Source: CAYJLB01 sp964370845 (GTDB lineage: Bacteria > Bacillota > Clostridia > Oscillospirales > Ruminococcaceae). From it: DNA of 27,831 nt. A model generated the notes under the pieces. The model was not told the DNA's origin, searched no databases, and saw nothing but the letters and a program-made list of their open reading frames with translations. The translations under genes were made by a program, and so were the position numbers. Shown piece after piece: positions 8,077 through 13,140 of this stretch (the stretch's first letter is position 1; the number at the start of each line of letters is the position of its first letter). Where the stretch lies: the NCBI GenBank assembly GCA_964370845.1, contig CAYJLB010000025.1:1-27831 (forward strand), written 5' to 3'.

Positions 8077-8182
8077 TCCTTTCTGCATGTTCTGTGCTTT
8101 TTTTCACTTTTATTTATTAGAGTGAGAAAAAATTAGCTGTACTAATTAACACTGAACTGCGTTTGAAAATCGTATTTTCAAA
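8077..8182 (-). repeat. Three-hairpin intercistronic element, copy C (diverged), between atpF and atpH
   Basis: Read on the minus strand: hairpin 1 has arms TTTGAAAAT (8182-8174) and ATTTTCAAA (8170-8162) with a 3-base loop. It is followed by CGCAGTTCAGTG, hairpin 2 with arms AATTAG and CTAATT (8147-8131), and a weaker third pairing between TTTTCTCAC and GTGAAAAA (about 8130-8100). The region ends in GCAGAAAGGAATGG, the atpH binding site. Copies A (11545) and B (12986) have the same order: TTTGAAA hairpin, a linker with CGCAGTT or GAGTTTTGTG, two more hairpins, then GAAAGGAATGG. The atpF stop codon lies inside hairpin 1. Confidence 0.6.
8146..8181 (-). CDS. Possible 11-residue leader-type peptide in element C
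   Basis: TTG (8181-8179) overlaps the atpF stop as TTGA, and the frame MKIRFSNAVQC ends at TAA (8148-8146). An AGGTG sits four bases upstream. The counterpart frames in copies A and B also begin with TTG-AAA inside hairpin 1, encode MK, and have a cysteine-containing stretch soon after. Translation is unproven; shared residues could simply reflect the shared DNA repeat. Confidence 0.2.
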   Translation of the reverse strand: MKIRFSNAVQC

Positions 8183-8678
8183 TCTCACCTACACTATTAA
8201 TAAACTGTTCGATAAGACGATCGTTGTCCTTCTTATCAACTTCCTTTTCGATAACTTTTTCTGCAACAGAAAAGGCAATGCTAGAAATTTCATCTTTAAT
8301 TTCGTTAATAGCGTGCTTTTTCTCTTTTTCAATCTCAGCATTTGCTCTTGTTACAAGGGCATTTGCTTCAGACTTTGCTTGAGAAATAATATCATCAGAA
8401 CGTTGTTGTGCTTTTACAGTTGCTGCTTGTACAATATCAGCAGATTCTTCTTTTGCAAGAGTAATCTTATCTTGATAATCAGCTTCAAGCTTTCTTGCCG
8501 TAGCTTTCGCTTCGTCAGCTTCTGTAAATGCATCAGTAACTTCCTTTTGTCTATCCTCAAGAATTTTATTTACTCGTTTGAACAGAAAATGTCTAAGGAA
8601 AAGGGTAAGAACTAACAAGTTACCAATAGCCAATATAATTGTAGTAGGATTAATATAAACTAAATCTTGAAATCCCAA
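8178..8678 (-). CDS. atpF: ATP synthase Fo b subunit
   Basis: A 166-residue stalk subunit: one membrane helix at about 9-30 (PTTIILAIGNLLVLTLFLRH), then a long charged coiled coil with ILEDRQKEVTDAFTEADEAKA and alanine-rich heptads. It anchors the peripheral stalk in the membrane and holds delta and alpha still against rotation. The predicted start is TTG (8678-8676), with AAAGGAGGA upstream; no in-frame ATG fits. The stop TGA at 8180-8178 lies inside the first hairpin of repeat copy C. There is one b gene, not the b/b' pair of photosynthetic bacteria. Confidence 0.95.
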   Translation of the reverse strand: MGFQDLVYINPTTIILAIGNLLVLTLFLRHFLFKRVNKILEDRQKEVTDAFTEADEAKATARKLEADYQDKITLAKEESADIVQAATVKAQQRSDDIISQAKSEANALVTRANAEIEKEKKHAINEIKDEISSIAFSVAEKVIEKEVDKKDNDRLIEQFINSVGEI

Positions 8679-8727
8679 GTTAATTCATCCTCCTTTAATT
8701 GGATTAAACTAAATAATTATTGGTATC

Positions 8728-8991
8728 TTATCCAATCATTCCTGTGAACATACCTGGAGCAACGAATAATAATAATAGACCAATTACAAGACCGTAGATA
8801 CCAGTTGATTCCGCTACCGCACAACCGATAAACATTGTTCTTGTACAATCTCCTTGAGCTTCTGGTTGTCTAGCGATTGATTCAATAGTTTTACCTACAG
8901 CATAACCTTGTCCGATACCAGGTCCAATACCTGCGATCATTGATAAACCTGCACCAATTGCGCATCCTGCTAAAACAATTGCATTTTCCAT
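8728..8991 (-). CDS. atpE: ATP synthase Fo c subunit, with Na+-binding signature
   Basis: An 87-residue proteolipid with two membrane helices joined by the polar loop ARQPEAQG (40-47). The carboxylate is E61. Around it lie Q28, V59, S62, T63 and Y66, which match the Na+ site of Ilyobacter tartaricus (Q32, V63, E65, S66, T67, Y70) with a constant offset of four. This predicts Na+ as coupling ion; H+ use cannot be excluded because such rings can carry protons at low Na+. An upstream in-frame TTG (9003) touches the binding site GAAAGGA, so ATG 8991-8989 is preferred. A 6-bp hairpin (9017-9033) sits just upstream of the binding site. Confidence 0.96.
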   Translation of the reverse strand: MENAIVLAGCAIGAGLSMIAGIGPGIGQGYAVGKTIESIARQPEAQGDCTRTMFIGCAVAESTGIYGLVIGLLLLFVAPGMFTGMIG

Positions 8992-9016
8992 AAAAAATTC
9001 CAATCCTTTCTGATTT

Positions 9017-9033
9017 ACAGTTCGTTTAACTGT
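9017..9033 (-). promoter_or_regulatory. Small hairpin in the atpE translation initiation region
   Basis: ACAGTT (9017-9022) and AACTGT (9028-9033) pair around a 5-base loop, just before the atpE Shine-Dalgarno in the atpB-atpE spacer. The c subunit is needed in about ten copies per enzyme, and structure near this initiation region is known to raise atpE expression in Escherichia coli. A similar role here is inference. Confidence 0.35.
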
Positions 9034-9044
9034 GTTTTATTAAG

Positions 9045-9764
9045 TTAATTAGTTTCTGTGTTTGCTGCTTGACCTACATATACAAGGGTAAGCATTACAA
9101 ATACAAATGACTGGATAAAACCTACGAAGATATCAAAATAAATTGACAAAATCGCGGGAATACCGACTGATAAAAATGGGATTGATGATCCAAGTGCTCC
9201 CGCTGCTGCAGTTAATGCTGCATAAATGAGCCCTGTGATTACCATACCACCGAACATATTACCGAATAAACGGAGTGACATTGAAACAGGAGTAGCAATT
9301 TCACTCAAAACGTTAATAGGGAATATGAACACTACCGGCTTACCAAATTCCGCAAAATATCCGAGAAAACCGTTGTTCTTAAACTTAAAGAACGTTATTA
9401 AAATGAATGTCATTAAAGCGAAGGTGATTGGGATATTAATATCCGCCGTTGTACTTCTAAGTCCAACTAAACTTACTAATGAACCAAAAAGTATCATAGC
9501 AAATAATGCAGCAATGTAAGGTGCGAAACCTTTCATTTTCTTGCCCATATTCACCTCAACAAGGTTGTTTACAGATTTTACTATCGCTTCAGCAACAACT
9601 TGTCTTTTTGTAGGAATTCTTTGCATATTGTGTGTTAAAATTAGTATTACTACCATTATAAATAACATAACAATCCATTGGATAATCGTAGTTTCAGTAA
9701 CAACCGCTCCTTCAATAAAAGGTATTTCAAAGGATATCTTAGGGCCTTTTAGATCCAGTTCCAT
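9045..9764 (-). CDS. atpB: ATP synthase Fo a subunit (ion channel stator)
   Basis: A 239-residue membrane protein with five to six hydrophobic segments. The segment PVSMSLRLFGNMFGG contains the essential arginine of the a subunit, which faces the c-ring carboxylate, and GLRSTTADINIP is a further family motif. The C-terminal QSFVFVMLTLVYVG is also typical. It provides the two ion half-channels next to the c ring. AAGGAGG lies about 10 bases before the ATG. It follows atpI by six bases and precedes atpE. The a subunit of an Na+-coupled enzyme should also show Na+-type polar residues, which cannot be judged reliably by eye. Confidence 0.96.
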   Translation of the reverse strand: MELDLKGPKISFEIPFIEGAVVTETTIIQWIVMLFIMVVILILTHNMQRIPTKRQVVAEAIVKSVNNLVEVNMGKKMKGFAPYIAALFAMILFGSLVSLVGLRSTTADINIPITFALMTFILITFFKFKNNGFLGYFAEFGKPVVFIFPINVLSEIATPVSMSLRLFGNMFGGMVITGLIYAALTAAAGALGSSIPFLSVGIPAILSIYFDIFVGFIQSFVFVMLTLVYVGQAANTETN

Positions 9765-9770
9765 AATTTT

Positions 9771-10151
9771 TTACCTCCTTCCCTTGAAAAATACTATATT
9801 AAAGCCAATTGCAATTCTAGGAAAAAAAACAGGTACGAACAGCCCAATAGGACTGAACAGATTTAACAGAATTGCAATTGCCGCTAAAATAGCCAATAAG
9901 ACATAACGTACTGCATAATTTATGTTCATACTGCGTTTTGCAACAGAAATTTCTTTAGTTACATTCTTTGAAACAGTATAACCCATATGAAAAAGAGAAA
10001 AACAAGAATACAAATATCCTACTAAAAAACCAATTAATAAGGATAAATCAAATCCCCAAAATAGTGAAATTAAAAAAGAAATAATTACCATTATAAAAGT
10101 TTCAATGTAAAGTAATTTGAGGTCAGCTTTGATTTCTTTTGTTATCATCAT
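9771..10151 (-). CDS. atpI: ATP synthase subunit I (AtpI-like membrane protein)
   Basis: A 126-residue protein with four hydrophobic segments (starting near ETFIMVIISFLISLFWG, GFLVGYLYSCFSLFHMG, VRYVLLAILAAIAILLNLF and LFVPVFFPRIAIGF). It matches the poorly conserved AtpI family that helps assemble the c ring and has been linked to Mg2+ or Na+ supply. An open frame extends upstream to 10199, but GGAG (10160-10157) points to ATG 10151 or to the adjacent ATG 10148. It overlaps the end of atpZ by 29 bases and is followed by atpB after six bases, so the three are translationally linked. Identification rests on topology and position more than on sequence. Confidence 0.8.
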   Translation of the reverse strand: MMITKEIKADLKLLYIETFIMVIISFLISLFWGFDLSLLIGFLVGYLYSCFSLFHMGYTVSKNVTKEISVAKRSMNINYAVRYVLLAILAAIAILLNLFSPIGLFVPVFFPRIAIGFNIVFFKGRR

Positions 10152-10377
10152 CACTGCTCCTATCATTGTTTTTAGAAATATTAATCGCCTCTTTAGCAAA
10201 ATTTATCATATTAAAGATAATTGTAATAACAGATAAAACAATACCAACCGCCATAACCCAGTTTCCAATATTAAATCTATCCATTAAAAACAGTGCAATA
10301 AAAATGCAAACGATAGGAGGTCCAATTATCATTGAAGTGAATTTAAGCCCTAAAATAAGTCCATCATTTTTCTTCAT
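10123..10377 (-). CDS. atpZ: AtpZ/AtpQ-like small membrane protein, first gene of the atp operon
   Basis: An 84-residue protein with two helices: LKFTSMIIGPPIVCIFIALFLM (first half) and WVMAVGIVLSVITIIFNMI. The pattern of two helices with a GPP motif in the first and a polar tail is the AtpZ/ATPase_gene1 family, which often opens ATP synthase operons ahead of atpI. AtpZ and AtpI together are reported to form a Mg2+ or Ca2+ channel in some bacteria; their role here is inferred from position. AAGGTG precedes the ATG. The gene starts about 166 bases after the predicted transcription start. Confidence 0.8.
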   Translation of the reverse strand: MKKNDGLILGLKFTSMIIGPPIVCIFIALFLMDRFNIGNWVMAVGIVLSVITIIFNMINFAKEAINISKNNDRSSDDDNKRNQS

Positions 10378-10549
10378 AATATTATCACACCTTAAACGAT
10401 TTAGTAAGATTTTATAATTTAAAATTAAGTTTTATAAATGATTTTTTGTAAATTAAGTATAAAATTTAAAGTATAAATATACTAATATTAATATAAAAAT
10501 AAATTGTATTGCAGAAAAAGTCGATATTTCATAATTTATCACTATTTAT

Positions 10550-10577
10550 ATTATAACAAATATTTCAAAAAAAGCAA
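10550..10577 (-). promoter_or_regulatory. Promoter of the ATP synthase operon
   Basis: On the minus strand TTGCTT (10577-10572) is followed after 16 bases by TATAAT (10555-10550) with TGT directly before it. The leader to atpZ is about 166 bases, very AT-rich, with no hairpin strong enough to name. This and the tepA promoter share a 120-base divergent spacer (10578-10696) in which nothing else was recognised. Confidence 0.7.
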
Positions 10578-10696
10578 ACACTTTTCGAAAATATAATTGT
10601 TAAATTTTATGCAATTTGAATTAATAATTTGTTCACATTTCACAGTAATAGCTTTTTATTAGAAAAATATATAACTTTTATGTTTTTTTATTGTCA

Positions 10697-10724
10697 TTGA
10701 CAATATTTTAAAAAATGTTATAAT
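10697..10724 (+). promoter_or_regulatory. Promoter of the tepA-ylzJ-uppP-ftsK cluster
   Basis: TTGACA (10697-10702), 16 bases, TATAAT (10719-10724), again with TGT before the -10. Both hexamers are consensus. The predicted start is near 10731, about 80 bases before the tepA ATG. No separate promoter was found for ylzJ, uppP or ftsK, so they may be read from here. Confidence 0.85.
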
Positions 10725-10811
10725 ATTAAAGTATGAACAAAGCCTTTTTTGCATAGAATATATTTGTGTAAATTTATAATTTTTATGCACTTGAAAGGAC
10801 GGTCATATTTT

Positions 10812-11543
10812 ATGATTAAAAATAATTGTTGTGAAAATGAAGAAAATCACGAGAATAGTGCTAATTCCGCTGAAATAAACGATGAAATTGTTTCTTTAGG
10901 ACAATTTGACAGTCAAAATTCTAAGCATTTAATCCATTGCCTTAGTGTAATAGGGCAAGTTGAGGGGCATTATATTTTGCCAGCTTCAAATAAAACTACT
11001 AAGTATGAGCATATTATTCCTGCTTTAGTTGCTATTGAACAAGATAGGACTATTGAGGGACTTGTGATTATTCTTAACACTGTTGGTGGTGACGTTGAAG
11101 CGGGACTTGCAATTGCTGAACTTATCGCAAGTATGAAAACTCCTACTGTTTCGATTGTTGTTGGTGGAGGACATTCTATCGGTGTACCTTTGGCTGTTTG
11201 TGCGAAGAAAAGTTTTATTGTTCCATCTGCAACTATGACTATTCACCCTGTTAGAATGAACGGGCTAGTTCTTGGAGTTCCTCAAACTTTATCTTATTTT
11301 GACAAAATGCAAGAACGGATTGTACGTTTTGTTTCCGAAAATAGTTGCATAACTGCTGATAGATTTCGTGAGCTTATGATGCAAACTGGTGAACTTGTTA
11401 TGGACGTTGGGACAGTTTTGGACGGAGATAAAGCTGTTCAAGAGGGTTTAATTGACCAGCTTGGAGGACTTTCTTCAGCCATTGAATATTTATATAAATT
11501 AATTGAGGAAACACCTAGACCCTATGCTGACAAGGAGGAATAA
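10812..11543 (+). CDS. tepA: ClpP-like serine protease (TepA/YmfB family)
   Basis: A 243-residue ClpP-fold protein. After a polar N-terminus rich in Glu and Asn (1-25) the core contains GLVIILNTVGGDVEAGLA (83-100), the nucleophile region GGGHSIGV with S122, and H145 in the TIHPVRM segment, as expected for the Ser-His pair of ClpP. The family is called translocation-enhancing protein from Bacillus work, and in Firmicutes it sits upstream of ylzJ and spoIIIE/ftsK, as here. Its true substrates are not established. An open frame continues upstream to 10749, but GAAAGGA (10793-10799) 12 bases before ATG 10812 fixes the start. The C-terminal codons for KEE include a GGAGG that also precedes the putative peptide of repeat copy A. 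Confidence 0.9.
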   Translation: MIKNNCCENEENHENSANSAEINDEIVSLGQFDSQNSKHLIHCLSVIGQVEGHYILPASNKTTKYEHIIPALVAIEQDRTIEGLVIILNTVGGDVEAGLAIAELIASMKTPTVSIVVGGGHSIGVPLAVCAKKSFIVPSATMTIHPVRMNGLVLGVPQTLSYFDKMQERIVRFVSENSCITADRFRELMMQTGELVMDVGTVLDGDKAVQEGLIDQLGGLSSAIEYLYKLIEETPRPYADKEE

Positions 11544-11544
11544 G

Positions 11545-11634
11545 TTTGAAAAATAAGATTTTTCAAACCGCAGTTTTGTGCTTTCGTGTCAAACGGACAC
11601 GAATTTTGCCACATTAAAAACTGTTGTGGCAAAA
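11545..11634 (+). repeat. Three-hairpin intercistronic element, copy A, after tepA
   Basis: Hairpin 1: TTTGAAAAAT (11545-11554) with ATTTTTCAAA (11558-11567). The linker CCGCAGTTTTGTGCT follows. Hairpin 2: TTCGTGTC (11583-11590) with GACACGAA (11596-11603). Hairpin 3 is directly adjacent: TTTTGCCACA (11604-11613) with TGTGGCAAAA (11625-11634). All stems are perfect (10, 8 and 10 bp). Copy B before ftsK has the same order, but stems 1 and 2 differ by changes on both sides that keep pairing. The element starts one base after the tepA stop and ends about 16 bases before the ylzJ binding site AGAAAGGA. No U-tract follows, so it is not a standard terminator. Confidence 0.75.
11546..11617 (+). CDS. 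Possible 23-residue peptide encoded by element A
   Basis: GGAGG (11534-11538, inside the last tepA codons) lies seven bases before TTG 11546. The frame begins MKNKIFQTAVLCFRVKRTR and ends at TAA (11615-11617). Spacing and position make coupled translation after tepA possible. The copy B frame shares MK near the start and a later FRxKRTxxL stretch (FRVKRTRIL in A, FRSKRTKVL in B). This can be explained by common DNA descent, so coding function is unproven. Confidence 0.3.
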   Translation: MKNKIFQTAVLCFRVKRTRILPH

Positions 11635-11669
11635 CCGCCCAAAATGTGCAGAAAGGAATGGTCATAAAA

Positions 11670-11870
11670 ATGGTTCTTCACACAATAATTAGCGAATATG
11701 ATATTTTTAGAGATGAGCAATATAACACTTCAAATAATGCTAGTAATACAACAAATGTGCCAAATCCATATTTTTTTACCACCGACCCAACTTATTATTT
11801 AGGCAACGTGACGTTGCATCATTTCCCAACGGGGCAACCCCGTTGTTATTCCCGCGTTTTTACCTTGTGA
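11670..11870 (+). CDS. ylzJ: YlzJ-like small protein with altered C-terminus
   Basis: A 66-residue protein starting MVLHTIISEYDIFRDEQYNT, with FFTTDPTYYLG at about 38-48. YlzJ-family proteins begin with a hydrophobic (M)(I/L)(L/H)xT stretch and carry an STDPxDYL motif near the end, and in Firmicutes the gene lies between tepA and ftsK/spoIIIE, as here. The function is unknown. The start is ATG 11670, with AGAAAGGA 12 bases upstream; the in-frame ATG 11658 abuts the binding site and is rejected. The middle is rich in Asn and Thr. The last 18 residues, NVTLHHFPTG onward, are encoded by the palindromic repeat that begins at 11802, so the original C-terminus appears to have been replaced. Assignment relies mainly on gene order plus two short motifs. 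Confidence 0.55.
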   Translation: MVLHTIISEYDIFRDEQYNTSNNASNTTNVPNPYFFTTDPTYYLGNVTLHHFPTGQPRCYSRVFTL

Positions 11871-11904
11871 AATAGGAGAATTTCTACCCGCGAGGTCGGA
11901 TTTT
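11802..11904 (+). repeat. Composite palindromic repeat, unit 1, overlapping the ylzJ end
   Basis: The unit opens with a palindrome, arms GCAACGT (11803-11809) and ACGTTGC (11811-11817), followed by ATCATTTCC. Next is a perfect 8-bp hairpin, CAACGGGG (11827-11834) with CCCCGTTG (11838-11845), followed by TTATTCCCGC. After TTGTGAAAT comes a 22-base block (11883-11904) beginning TCTACCCGCGAGG that is repeated exactly at 12016-12037. The first palindrome and flank match the copy after atpC in inverted orientation, at 18 of 19 bases. Confidence 0.7.
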
Positions 11905-11947
11905 GTAGAGATAAGCAAATGTAGAAAGTAGTAAACAAGCAAAAAAC

Positions 11948-12037
11948 TTTGTTTCTGCGAGATAAGCGTGACGCTTGACCCATTCCTACGTTCCTAAGTT
12001 GTGAAATTAAAAAAATCTACCCGCGAGGTCGGATTTT
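11948..12037 (+). repeat. Composite palindromic repeat, unit 2, upstream of uppP
   Basis: TTTGTTTCTGCGAG (11948-11961) is identical to the flank of the copy after atpC (3126-3113, minus strand). It is followed by a palindrome with arms AAGCGT (11964-11969) and ACGCTT (11971-11976) around a single G, then GACCCATTCC. TTGTGAAAT and the exact 22-base block (12016-12037) shared with unit 1 end it. Different arms with preserved symmetry between the same flanks indicate selection or gene conversion acting on the palindrome. Confidence 0.7.
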
Positions 12038-12084
12038 ATATTGGTGGTAACAAAACAATCCAGATAGAAAGGTTATAATTATAA

Positions 12085-12957
12085 ATGACAGAAATAATTA
12101 ACACTATAATTTTAGCGATAGTACAAGGATTTACAGAGTTTTTGCCTGTGTCCAGTTCGGGGCATTTATCTTTATTCCAACATTTTTTAAATTCAGAGAG
12201 TGAAACAAAGCTTTTAGTGTCAGTGGTCTTGCACCTTGGCACTTTATTAGCTATTTTTATTGCCTTTAGAAAGACAGTATTAAAGCTTATAATTGAATTT
12301 TTCGCTATGATAAAAGATATTTTTACAGGAAAATTTAAGTGGAAAACTATGAATGGTGAACGTAGAATGATTGTAATGATTATAATTTCAATTCTACCAC
12401 TATTCATATTCTACATATTTGAAGATGTGTTTGGCGGAATTGCAAACGATGCAAGCATTTTAGTTGAGGGAATTGCATTTTTGTACACGGGTACAATTTT
12501 ATTGCTTACAACAAAAACTATGAAAGAAAACAAAACTGAGAAAGATTTGACAGTGAAAGATGCCTTAACAGTTGGCTTTTTTCAAGGAATTGCCTTAACT
12601 CCAGGTGTATCACGTTCAGGTTCAACTATTGCTTCTGGTCTTTTTTGCGGAATGAAAAGGGAAACTGCTATTGAATATTCATTTATTTTAGGAATTCCTG
12701 TAATTTTAGCGGGTGCTTTAGTGGAGATTTTATCCTTTTCATCTTCTGAAGCAACAATAGAAATTTTACCACTAATTATAGGGTTTTTCGTTTCAGCAAT
12801 TTCTGGTTTATTTGCAATTTTCTTAGTAAAATGGCTACTTAAATCAAATAAATTTAGACTTTTTGGCTACTATACACTAGCACTTGGAGTTATTGTTATT
12901 ACAATTGCAATAATTGAGCATGTTAATGGACAAAACATTGTTTCACTTTTAAGTTAA
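12085..12957 (+). CDS. uppP: Undecaprenyl-diphosphate phosphatase (BacA/UppP)
   Basis: A 290-residue polytopic membrane enzyme. The first motif QGFTEFLPVSSSGHL (14-28, with E18, S25 and H27 in the conserved stretch) and the second GVSRSGST (174-181, with R177) form the active site of the UppP/BacA family. It removes a phosphate from undecaprenyl diphosphate so the carrier lipid can be reused for cell wall synthesis, and it confers bacitracin resistance when abundant. Length is slightly above the usual 270 or so. AGAAAGG (12066-12072) lies 12 bases before ATG 12085. It is placed between ylzJ and ftsK, an insertion relative to Bacillus order, and is flanked on both sides by repeat elements. Confidence 0.96.
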   Translation: MTEIINTIILAIVQGFTEFLPVSSSGHLSLFQHFLNSESETKLLVSVVLHLGTLLAIFIAFRKTVLKLIIEFFAMIKDIFTGKFKWKTMNGERRMIVMIIISILPLFIFYIFEDVFGGIANDASILVEGIAFLYTGTILLLTTKTMKENKTEKDLTVKDALTVGFFQGIALTPGVSRSGSTIASGLFCGMKRETAIEYSFILGIPVILAGALVEILSFSSSEATIEILPLIIGFFVSAISGLFAIFLVKWLLKSNKFRLFGYYTLALGVIVITIAIIEHVNGQNIVSLLS

Positions 12958-12985
12958 TATAGAAAATCAATCGGAGGGAATTTAG

Positions 12986-13088
12986 TTTGAAACAAAGTTT
13001 CAAACATGAGTTTTGTGCTTTTCGGTCAAAAAGAACTAAAGTTCTTTGCCGACCGAAATTTTGCCACAAAGAAACTGGCGTGGCAAAA
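12986..13088 (+). repeat. Three-hairpin intercistronic element, copy B, upstream of ftsK
   Basis: Hairpin 1: TTTGAAAC (12986-12993) with GTTTCAAA (12997-13004). The linker ATGAGTTTTGTGCT follows. Hairpin 2: TTTCGGTC (13020-13027) with GACCGAAA (13051-13058), whose loop holds an inner hairpin AAAGAAC (13030-13036) with GTTCTTT (13041-13047). Hairpin 3: TTTTGCCAC (13059-13067) with GTGGCAAAA (13080-13088). Relative to copy A, stems 1 and 2 carry compensatory changes and stem 3 is conserved. The ftsK binding site AGAAAGGA follows at 13121. AGAACTAAAGT (13032-13042) can instead pair with ACTTTAGTTCT (13097-13107). Confidence 0.75.
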
Positions 13089-13097
13089 TCGCATTAA
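12987..13097 (+). CDS. Possible 36-residue Cys/Lys-rich peptide encoded by element B
   Basis: GGAGGG (12973-12978) precedes TTG 12987 by eight bases. The frame begins MKQSFKHEFCAFRSKRTKVL, later has FCHKETGVAKSH, and stops at TAA (13095-13097). It contains three cysteines and many basic residues. It resembles the copy A frame at the start and in FRxKRT. A real coupled peptide, a leader peptide controlling ftsK, or a chance frame in a repeat are all possible. Confidence 0.3.
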   Translation: MKQSFKHEFCAFRSKRTKVLCRPKFCHKETGVAKSH

Positions 13098-13140
13098 CTT
13101 TAGTTCTATTAAAACAATCAAGAAAGGAATGGGCATTTGA

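Noticed and set aside
8066..8107. GTG-started N-terminal extension of atpH
   Set aside because: The AGAAAGGA binding site is inside the extension and the shorter frame has the usual delta length.
10378..10549. Riboswitch in the atp operon leader
   Set aside because: The leader is almost only A and T, with no stable stems or known riboswitch core.
10749..10811. Extended N-terminus of tepA
   Set aside because: The binding site GAAAGGA at 10793-10799 would be inside the coding region, and the extension is not ClpP-like.
11545..11634. Intrinsic terminator after tepA
   Set aside because: Three stems but no T-tract follows any of them, and downstream genes lack their own promoter.
11586..11669. 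N-terminal extension of the ylzJ-like frame with HEFCHIKNCCGKTAQ
   Set aside because: It is encoded by hairpins 2 and 3 of element A and lies upstream of the binding site, so it is probably an open frame through repeat DNA.
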